A DNA stretch of 64,000 nucleotides, taken from contig CP075367.1 in NCBI GenBank assembly GCA_019454165.1, positions 1,082,179-1,146,178 on the forward strand, in the 5' to 3' direction. The position numbers and the translations under genes are program-made. Of the stretch, positions 58,307 to 64,000 are shown in pieces. This DNA comes from Anaerolineales bacterium. Lineage in GTDB: Bacteria > Chloroflexota > Anaerolineae > Anaerolineales > UBA11579. Under the pieces are notes generated by a model. It did no database searches, was not told the DNA's origin, and saw only the letters and a list, made by a program, of their open reading frames with translations. Positions within the stretch are counted from its first letter, which is position 1; every line of letters starts with the position of its first letter.

Positions 58307-59030
58307 GCCTCTTCCCCCAAACACCTGTCCACTCCGGCACGCGGCTCCAGCCGTTGGCCCGCACCCGCTCGGCCATCTCCTCGCCGAAGAAGAAGCTGCA
58401 TAGCTCAACGGCGCGTTCCACGCTGCCGAAGTCGTAGTCCGTCGCCACCGTGGAGCGCACGAAGCCGTGTTCATTCTCCAGCCACGCGTAATACGCCGCC
58501 AGGCCGGCGTGGGGCGGGGCGGGCTGCTGCACGCCGGTGCCCAGCGTCTCCATGATGATCAGCGTGCCGCCCGGCTTCGCCGTGCGTTGCATCTCGGCGA
58601 TGGCGCGGCCCGCCTGCTGCTGCCAGGCGTCCGGATACCAGCCCACCAGGTGCCCAAACGCCCAGCCCGCCGTGACCACATCGGCCCAGCCGCTGACGAA
58701 GGGCGTTTGGCGTCCGTCGGCCTGCACCAGCGGCCAACCAGCTTGGGGATTGCTTCGTTGAGCCTGCGGCTCGCCTCGCAATGACAGAATTTGATTTTGT
58801 TGCTCTCGTAGCATAGCCATATGCAGGTCGGAGGCCACGATGGTGCAGTCCAGCCCGGCCAGCATCAGCGGGATGCGCCCGCTGCCGCTGCCCAGGTCCA
58901 GCACGCGGGCGCCTGCCAGCGGCGTGATTGCCTGCAGCGCCGGCAGCAGATTGCCGTCGGCATCCTCAGCGGCGATCAGGGCGTGGTAGGCCTCGGCCTT
59001 GTTGGTGTAAATGTTGCGAAAGTGATCCAT
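58296..59030 (-). CDS. Class I SAM-dependent methyltransferase with in-frame repeat insertion
   Basis: 244 residues. Rossmann SAM motif I GARVLDLGSGSGRIPLMLAG (about 42-61), motif II ASDLHMAML, motif IV ADVVTAGWAFGHL and a post-motif GGTLIIMETLG. The substrate is unknown. Residues ~82-94 (SLRGEPQAQRSNP) are encoded by the palindromic element at 58749-58786, inserted in frame between motif II and the next strand, a surface-loop position. The ATG at 59030 is preferred over one ten codons upstream that lies in repeat DNA. Confidence 0.8.
   Translation of the reverse strand: MDHFRNIYTNKAEAYHALIAAEDADGNLLPALQAITPLAGARVLDLGSGSGRIPLMLAGLDCTIVASDLHMAMLREQQNQILSLRGEPQAQRSNPQAGWPLVQADGRQTPFVSGWADVVTAGWAFGHLVGWYPDAWQQQAGRAIAEMQRTAKPGGTLIIMETLGTGVQQPAPPHAGLAAYYAWLENEHGFVRSTVATDYDFGSVERAVELCSFFFGEEMAERVRANGWSRVPEWTGVWGKRLGD
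58749..58786. repeat. Palindromic element inside a coding sequence
   Basis: ATTGC...AGCC-TGC-GGCT...GCAAT followed by GACA; on the minus strand it begins TGTCATTGCGAGGCGAGCC, matching the intergenic palindrome at 46283. Read in frame by the methyltransferase gene without a stop. Confidence 0.75.
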
Positions 59031-59066
59031 TTTTATATATCTGGGTTTATCTGCGTTCATCCGTGT

Positions 59067-59945
59067 TTATCTGTGGATGATTTCCTTAAGATGCGCAATA
59101 TGCTCGGGCGTCGTACCGCAGCAACCACCAATAATTTTCGCGCCATCCGCCAGCCATTGACGGGCGAACTCGGCATAGCCTTCGGGCTGCTCCGCCGCGG
59201 TGGGGTCCCAGTTCACATAGTCCTCAGTTTCGCTGGGGTTGGCGTAAGCGCAGATCGGCAGCGTGGTCGCCGCACGCAGCTCGCGCAGGGCGTTGTGCAA
59301 GTATGGCGCGGCCGTGCAGTTGATGCCCACGAAGGCTGGGCCGTGCGGCTCGATGGCGCGCACAGCGTCCGCAATGCTCTCGCCGGAGAACAAGCGGCCG
59401 TCCAGCTTGCAGATATAGCTGACCCCGAAGGGCAGACCGGTTGCTTTGGCGGCCTCGGCCGCCGCCTCGGTCTCGGCGATATCTTTCATCGTCTCCAGCA
59501 GTAGCAGGTCCACGCCGGCGGCGGCCAGCGTTCGGGCGATCTCGCCGTGCTCCTGCATATACACTTCGCGCGGCAGCGGCGCCATCGTGTAACTGTCCTC
59601 CAGCGGCGCGATCCCGCCCGCTACGAACGCCTGCTTACCACTGGCGCGCACTGCCGCCTGGGCGATCGCCACGGCCAGCGTGGTGAGGCGGGCGGCTTCC
59701 TCGCCCAGGCCGATCTGCTCGAGGTTGCGGCGGTGGGTGCGAAAGGTGTTGGTGATAATGATCTCCGCCCCAGCCTCCAAATAATCCCGGTGGACTTGTT
59801 CCACCAGCTTGGGCGCCTCCAGCAGGGCCAGTGCGCTCCAGATCGGCGTGCTGGTGTCGATGCCGCGGTGCTGCAGCTCGGTGCCGGTGGCCCCGTCCAG
59901 CAGGATGGGGCACGGTTCGGCCAGGCGTTGTAGAAAGCGATTCAT
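59067..59945 (-). CDS. Homocysteine S-methyltransferase family protein
   Basis: A 292-residue TIM-barrel zinc enzyme. N-terminal LLDGATGTELQHRG, the Zn ligand Cys in FVGINCTAAP (about 207) and the Cys pair in IIGGCCGTTPEHI (about 274-275) are intact. Members transfer methyl groups from S-methylmethionine, betaine or methylcobalamin-type donors to homocysteine; the donor cannot be read here. The last codons and stop come from a CACAGATAAACACGG-type repeat. Confidence 0.9.
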   Translation of the reverse strand: MNRFLQRLAEPCPILLDGATGTELQHRGIDTSTPIWSALALLEAPKLVEQVHRDYLEAGAEIIITNTFRTHRRNLEQIGLGEEAARLTTLAVAIAQAAVRASGKQAFVAGGIAPLEDSYTMAPLPREVYMQEHGEIARTLAAAGVDLLLLETMKDIAETEAAAEAAKATGLPFGVSYICKLDGRLFSGESIADAVRAIEPHGPAFVGINCTAAPYLHNALRELRAATTLPICAYANPSETEDYVNWDPTAAEQPEGYAEFARQWLADGAKIIGGCCGTTPEHIAHLKEIIHR

Positions 59946-59958
59946 GCGGGGATTCTAA

Positions 59959-60056
59959 CCACAGATGAACACAGATAACCCATAACCACAAAGACACAAA
60001 GAGCAAAGTTGCTTTCCAAAGAACTGCTTCTTTGTGACCTTTGTGCCTTTGTGGTT
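59959..60056. repeat. Two repeat families back to back before the acylation operon
   Basis: CCACAGATGAACACAGATAA at 59959-59978 is followed by an inverted repeat with 18-bp arms (59984-60001 and 60039-60056, one mismatch) of the same CACAAAG family as 44568-44630, here with a longer, diverged centre. Confidence 0.75.
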
Positions 60057-60076
60057 GCTTTTATAATTGTTTCTCT

Positions 60077-60196
60077 ATGTTCAGGAAACTCCTTTCCCGC
60101 GAGAACCTGTACGCGTTGCTCCTATGCCTTGTCGCCATCCTGCTGCTCATCATGACCAGCGACAGCGCCCCTCTGTGGATCTATCAGGGCTTCTAG
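60077..60196 (+). CDS. 39-residue membrane peptide, DltX-like by position
   Basis: ATG at 60077, TAG at 60194. The peptide has a basic N-terminus (MFRKLLSREN), one hydrophobic helix (about residues 11-26) and a C-terminal APLWIYQGF. A TATAAT box at 60062-60067 lies just upstream. One base separates its stop from the TTG start of the MBOAT gene. Tiny one-helix proteins precede dlt operons (DltX) and bind the MBOAT protein DltB. The similarity is in layout and size; sequence homology is not shown. Confidence 0.6.
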   Translation: MFRKLLSRENLYALLLCLVAILLLIMTSDSAPLWIYQGF

Positions 60197-60197
60197 C

Positions 60198-61595
60198 TTG
60201 ACGCTCCAGCAGATCTTCGTCTTCGCTGCATTAGGCCTGCTGGCCGGCCGCGCCTACGGCCGCATCAGCCGCCCCTGGCTGCTGTTCGCCGCCTCCGTGC
60301 TGGCCGTGTTCTGGTTGCAGCCCGCCGCGCTGGTGCGCGGCTTCGACTTCTGGCTGCCGGCCGCCAGCCTGGGCCTGGCGGCCTTGGTGTGGGCGTTGAC
60401 CCTGCCTCCAGACGCCCGCCCCAGCCGCGAAGACAAGCTGGCCGCCGCGGCCTTGGCCGCCGGCGCCCTGCTGCTGGCGGCCACGCGCTACCTCGGCACG
60501 CCCATCCTCACCGCCAGCCGCCCGCCCCAGGTCGAGCTGGTGGCCGCCTTGGCGGCTGTGCTGGCCTTGCTGGCCTGGCTGGCCGCCCGTAGCCTGCGCG
60601 GCCGGGCCGCCGCCTTAGGCGCCGCCACCCTGGCGGTGCTCGCCATTCTGGTAGCCCTCAAAGCCGAGCCGTTGGCCCGCGGGCTCAATGCGGCCTTGCG
60701 CAGCCTCAGCGGGCAGGACCCGGCGCTGGCCACCGCGCTCGACCTCAACTGGCTGGGCTTCTCATACATCGCCTTCCGTCTGGTGCATGCTCTGCGTGAC
60801 CGCGCCGCCGGCCGCCTGGCGCACTACAGCCTGCGTGACTTCGTGACCTACATCGTCTTCTTCCCGGCGCTAACCGCCGGCCCCATCGAGCGCGTCGAGC
60901 GCTTTGTGCCCCAGCTGCACGCCAGCTTCCTGCTCGGGGCGGCGGAATTGCAGGCCGCCGGCCGGCGGCTGGTGACCGGCCTGTTCATGAAGTTCGTGCT
61001 TGCCGATGCGCTGGCCTATTTCGCTCTCAACCCCGCCCTCGCCGCGGAGACCACATCCACGCTGTGGATGTGGCTGCTGCTGATCGCCTACGCCTGGCGC
61101 ATCTTCTTCGACTTTGCCGGCTACACCCACATCGCGATCGGGCTCGGCCTGCTGTTTGGCGTGCGCCTGCCGGAGAATTTTGCCCGCCCGTACAGCCAAC
61201 CCAACCTGACCGCCTTCTGGAACAGTTGGCACATCACCCTGGCGCAATGGTTCCGCGCCTACTTCTTCAATCCGCTGACCCGCTTCCTGCGCACGCACAA
61301 CTGGCCTGTCTGGGCTGTCGTGCTGGTGGGGCAGGTGAGCACCATGGCCTTGATCGGCTTGTGGCACGGCATCACATGGAACTTTCTGATTTGGGGTCTA
61401 TGGCATGGCGTGGGCCTGTTCGTGCACAGCCAGTTCGCCGCCGCCCGCAAGGGGCGTCCGGCGCCAGCGGCCTGGCAGCACGCGTTCTCGGTGTTCGCGA
61501 CCTTCATCTACGTTGCGTTGGGCTGGGTGTGGTTCGTGCTGCCGCAGCCGGCGCAGGCGCTGCAGGTGCTGCGCGTCTTGTTGGGGCTGAGCTAA
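60198..61595 (+). CDS. MBOAT family O-acyltransferase
   Basis: A 465-residue polytopic protein of the DltB/AlgI group. Family motifs: LRDFVTYIVFFPALTAGPIERVERF (about 215), FDFAGYTHIAIG, FWNSWHITLAQWFRAYFFNPLTR (about 342) and the catalytic His in IGLWHGITWNFLIWGLWHG (about 393). It moves an acyl group across the membrane to a surface polymer. The N-terminal ~190 residues hold extra helices. Start is a TTG one base after the small ORF stop, with a weak CAGGG site. Confidence 0.87.
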   Translation: MTLQQIFVFAALGLLAGRAYGRISRPWLLFAASVLAVFWLQPAALVRGFDFWLPAASLGLAALVWALTLPPDARPSREDKLAAAALAAGALLLAATRYLGTPILTASRPPQVELVAALAAVLALLAWLAARSLRGRAAALGAATLAVLAILVALKAEPLARGLNAALRSLSGQDPALATALDLNWLGFSYIAFRLVHALRDRAAGRLAHYSLRDFVTYIVFFPALTAGPIERVERFVPQLHASFLLGAAELQAAGRRLVTGLFMKFVLADALAYFALNPALAAETTSTLWMWLLLIAYAWRIFFDFAGYTHIAIGLGLLFGVRLPENFARPYSQPNLTAFWNSWHITLAQWFRAYFFNPLTRFLRTHNWPVWAVVLVGQVSTMALIGLWHGITWNFLIWGLWHGVGLFVHSQFAAARKGRPAPAAWQHAFSVFATFIYVALGWVWFVLPQPAQALQVLRVLLGLS

Positions 61596-61599
61596 AACA

Positions 61600-62718
61600 A
61601 TGGACACGCACACGATCTCTCCGCTGCGCTTGCTGCTTAAGGCCGTGCTATTGTTCCTCGGCCTGAACCTGCTGTGCGCCACCCTCAGCCCCATGCCCGC
61701 CCTGGGCCAGCTCAGCCTGTACAACAACCTGCTGCCCGGCCGCCAGCGCCTGCCGTATGGCGATGACCCGCAGCGTTCCTACAACCTCAACCTGTACAGT
61801 ATCGAGGCCATGTTCGCCAGCCATGTGCTGACCGGCGCGCCCAAGCCCGCCGACGAGTTCCGCGTCTTTGTCATTGGCGATTCCTCCGTGTGGGGCTTCC
61901 TGCTCGAGAACGACGACACGCTGTCCGCTGCGCTCAACGCCGCCAGCCTGCACAGCGCCGATGGCCGCCGCGTGGTCTTCTACAACCTCGGCCATCCTAC
62001 GATCTCGCTCACCAAGGATCTGATGCTGTTCGACGCGGCCATGCAGTACCAGCCCGACCTTGTCCTCTGGCCCACTACGCTGGAAGCTTTCCCGTGGGGC
62101 AAGCAGCTCGCCTCGCCGCTGGCGCAGAACAATCCGCAGCGCGTGACCGCGCTGGCCGAGCGTTACCAGTTGCCGCTTGCCGTTCCCGCTGAGACCCGCT
62201 CTCCGTTCGCCTCACTCTTCTTTGTGCATCAGCGCCGCAACCTGGCCGATATGCTCCGCCTCCAGCTCTACGGCTTCGCCTGGGCCGCTACCGGCATCGA
62301 TGTCCACATCCCCGCCGAGTACGAGCGCCACGCGGTAGACCTCGAGCCGGATGAAAGTTACGCCGGCCTCGAACCACAACTGGAGCGCGACGAGCTGGCC
62401 TTCGAAGTGCTGGCTGCCGGCATCCAGCGCGCCGCCAACGTGCCGGTGCTCATCATCAATGAGCCGGTCTTCGCCAGCGATGGCGCCAACAGCCACATCC
62501 GCTACAACTCCTTCTACCCTCGCTGGGCTTACGACAGCTACCGCAGCCTCCTGGCCGCCGAAGCCGAGACGCAGGGCTGGCAGTATGTGGATCTGTGGCA
62601 GGCGGCTGATAATGGAGAGTTCACCAACACGCCGATCCACCTGACGCCGCAAGGTACACTACAGTTCGCCTATGCGATCATCGAAACGCTTTCTTCCCAG
62701 TTCGACCTTAACCCTTAA
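61600..62718 (+). CDS. DltD/AlgJ-like SGNH-type membrane protein
   Basis: 372 residues with one N-terminal helix (about 12-32) and an SGNH-hydrolase-like domain: block I VFVIGDSSVWGF (about residues 90-101, catalytic Ser) and block V with FTNTPIHLTPQG near residue 350 (His). The intermediate Asp/Thr positions are less clear. Proteins of this type work with MBOAT partners to acylate polysaccharides or teichoic acids. It follows the MBOAT gene after 4 bp, and its 3' end overlaps the next gene by 47 bp. Confidence 0.82.
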   Translation: MDTHTISPLRLLLKAVLLFLGLNLLCATLSPMPALGQLSLYNNLLPGRQRLPYGDDPQRSYNLNLYSIEAMFASHVLTGAPKPADEFRVFVIGDSSVWGFLLENDDTLSAALNAASLHSADGRRVVFYNLGHPTISLTKDLMLFDAAMQYQPDLVLWPTTLEAFPWGKQLASPLAQNNPQRVTALAERYQLPLAVPAETRSPFASLFFVHQRRNLADMLRLQLYGFAWAATGIDVHIPAEYERHAVDLEPDESYAGLEPQLERDELAFEVLAAGIQRAANVPVLIINEPVFASDGANSHIRYNSFYPRWAYDSYRSLLAAEAETQGWQYVDLWQAADNGEFTNTPIHLTPQGTLQFAYAIIETLSSQFDLNP

Positions 62719-63961
62719 ACTCGCCCTGCTCGCCGTACTGCTTGCCGCCTGTTCCGGCGGAGCGGCCGGCTCTCCGCAGGCAGCGGTGGAGTCTTACCTC
62801 CAGGCACTCGTCTCGGTAGACGAGGTCGGCGCGGTCAACGCCTCCTGCTCCGCCTGGGAGGCGCAGGCCCGGCTGGAGGCCGCCGCCTACCAAGGCGTGC
62901 AGACCCAGCTCGAGAATTTGGAGTGCAGCCTGCTTGCCCAGGACGGCGAGTCGGCCCTGGTGAGCTGCACCGGCCAGATCCGCTACAGCTATGCCGGCGG
63001 CGAAGACCAGTTGGATGAGCTGGGCGGCCGCGTCTTCAGCGCCGTGGTGGATGGCGGCGAGTGGAAGATGTGCGGGCTGGCCAGCGCGGGCGAGGTCGCC
63101 GAGGCGCAAGCCACGGCCACCGCCCAGCCGACGGAAGCAGCCGCCACCAGCACGCCTGAGCCGGCGGCCACCGCTACGCCAGACCATACGCCCACGCCAG
63201 ACATGCGCCCCTTGCCCGCCGATTGGCGCGCCTGGCCCATCATTCCTACTCCCAGCCAATGGCTGGCCCAGGTCTACACCGCTGGCCTGGCCCAGGGTAA
63301 CAACCCGCAGCATTTTTCCGTAGCCGGCGATTGCCAGAACATCCCCAACGCCTTCCTGGGCGTCTACGACATCCCGGCCCGCTTCTCACTACCGGCCAAC
63401 GAACAGTATTTGCAGGCCACGATCGACAACTTCGCCGGCTCCTTCAACCGTGATGGGTTGGCGGTGGATGGTGGCTACAACTTCCCGGCCATCTTCACCC
63501 CGCTGCGCGCCGACCCGGCCCAGTGTGAGAACGGCGAGACTCCGCTAGCTTGCGAGATCCGCACCTGGCAGCCCGCCTTCATCTTCATCTCGATGGAGTT
63601 CGTCTACGAAGGCCGTACCGCCGAGAACTACGAGCAGTACCTGCGCCAGGCGGTGGACTATGCCCTGGAGCACAACGTCATCCCCATCTTGCTCACCAAG
63701 GCGGACAACGTAGAAGGTGGCCACGCCATCAACGAGGCCACCGCGCGTGTGGCCTATGAATACGACATCCCGCTCGTGAACTGGTGGCGCGCTGCTCAGC
63801 CGCTGCCAGACCACGGCCTCGACCTTGACCGCGATAAAGGCTTGCGGCCGCCCAACTTCCACATCACCTACGAGGCCTGGAGCGTGCGCTCCTATGTTGG
63901 CCTCAAGACCCTCGATACCCTGCGCCAGTCTTTGATAGACTGGGGCGTGGAGAACCCATGA
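62672..63961 (+). CDS. Lipoprotein with SGNH-like domain (GDC variant)
   Basis: 429 residues. Lipobox LLAAC near residue 27, a small domain (about 30-145; four Cys that could pair), a Thr/Pro/Ala/Glu linker (TATAQPTEAAATSTPEPAAT) and a C-terminal ~230-residue domain with SGNH topology. Block I reads VAGDCQNIPNAFLG, so the usual nucleophile Ser is Cys. Later come ETPLACEIR, PILLTKADN and PPNFHIT, the last a possible block V with His but without the usual preceding Asp. Whether it is an enzyme or a binding domain is open. Confidence 0.75.
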   Translation: MRSSKRFLPSSTLTLKLALLAVLLAACSGGAAGSPQAAVESYLQALVSVDEVGAVNASCSAWEAQARLEAAAYQGVQTQLENLECSLLAQDGESALVSCTGQIRYSYAGGEDQLDELGGRVFSAVVDGGEWKMCGLASAGEVAEAQATATAQPTEAAATSTPEPAATATPDHTPTPDMRPLPADWRAWPIIPTPSQWLAQVYTAGLAQGNNPQHFSVAGDCQNIPNAFLGVYDIPARFSLPANEQYLQATIDNFAGSFNRDGLAVDGGYNFPAIFTPLRADPAQCENGETPLACEIRTWQPAFIFISMEFVYEGRTAENYEQYLRQAVDYALEHNVIPILLTKADNVEGGHAINEATARVAYEYDIPLVNWWRAAQPLPDHGLDLDRDKGLRPPNFHITYEAWSVRSYVGLKTLDTLRQSLIDWGVENP

Positions 63962-64000
63962 CCGACAAGAATGACATCGTTGCCAAGCTGAACACATACA
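63958..64000 (+). CDS. Start of a further operon gene (partial)
   Basis: ATG at 63958 overlaps the stop of the lipoprotein gene. The 14 visible codons (MTDKNDIVAKLNTY) are too few for a family. The helical start would be compatible with an acyl carrier protein of DltC type, which the operon context would predict, but this is speculation. Confidence 0.5.
   Translation, partial: MTDKNDIVAKLNTY

Overview
The window is a GC-rich, densely packed bacterial chromosome segment with about 64 genes and no rRNA or tRNA that I can see. The content fits Chloroflexota, most likely Anaerolineae. The evidence for this is: a riboflavin-type ABC transporter behind an FMN riboswitch, a CxxxY-type CcmE in a System I cytochrome c maturation operon, methylmalonyl-CoA mutase with a separate (unseen) B12 subunit, a lipoprotein with a GDCQ-type SGNH-like domain, and many -10 boxes placed 6-9 nt before a start codon, implying leaderless mRNAs. 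The taxonomic call is inference.

Layout. 1-3012: end of a receiver/CpaE-type protein, tilS, and a tyrosine recombinase fold that has lost its catalytic residues. 3193-7020: a MarR-controlled MacA/MacB-like efflux operon with a palindromic operator. 7161-8897: two tandem EamA transporters. 8894-11079: methylmalonyl-CoA epimerase and mutase. 11182-13436: infA, a secreted C39/LysM protein and rsmG. 13437-17478: VapBC, recF, def and a cNMP/PH-like membrane protein. 17598-19043: phosphohexomutase. 19336-21380: a Cfr-family 23S rRNA methyltransferase behind a long leader holding two small ORFs and an intrinsic terminator, plus a PyrK-like protein. 21461-23170: an SPFH protein and ferritin.

23171-26350: a hairpin-rich noncoding region with an expanded FMN riboswitch leading into ribXYZ. 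26377-34456: a compact ccm operon (E, F, H, G, I-like, cytochrome c, A, B, C, D-like). 34536-40134: an AI-2E family permease, an unusual receiver/roadblock/dead-transposase fusion, and polA. 40139-46182: two membrane proteins, alaS, and an Mhq-like esterase/dioxygenase pair. 46374-47535: an ECF sigma factor overlapping a gene for an O6-alkylguanine methyltransferase with an anti-sigma-like N-terminal extension. 47592-55000: a GT-C-like membrane protein, a spermidine-synthase-like protein, apgM and an orphan UgpC-type ATPase. 55084-59945: mutS, a GIY-YIG protein, a methyltransferase carrying an in-frame palindromic repeat, and a homocysteine methyltransferase. 60077-64000: a dlt/alg-like surface acylation operon with a 39-residue membrane peptide, an MBOAT protein, two SGNH-type proteins and the start of a further gene.

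Several families of intergenic palindromes recur, and some run into coding sequence. The most promising regulatory unit is the Cfr leader. The most unusual proteins are the receiver/roadblock/HUH-like fusion at 35892-37247 and the sigma factor/alkyltransferase pair at 46374-47535.
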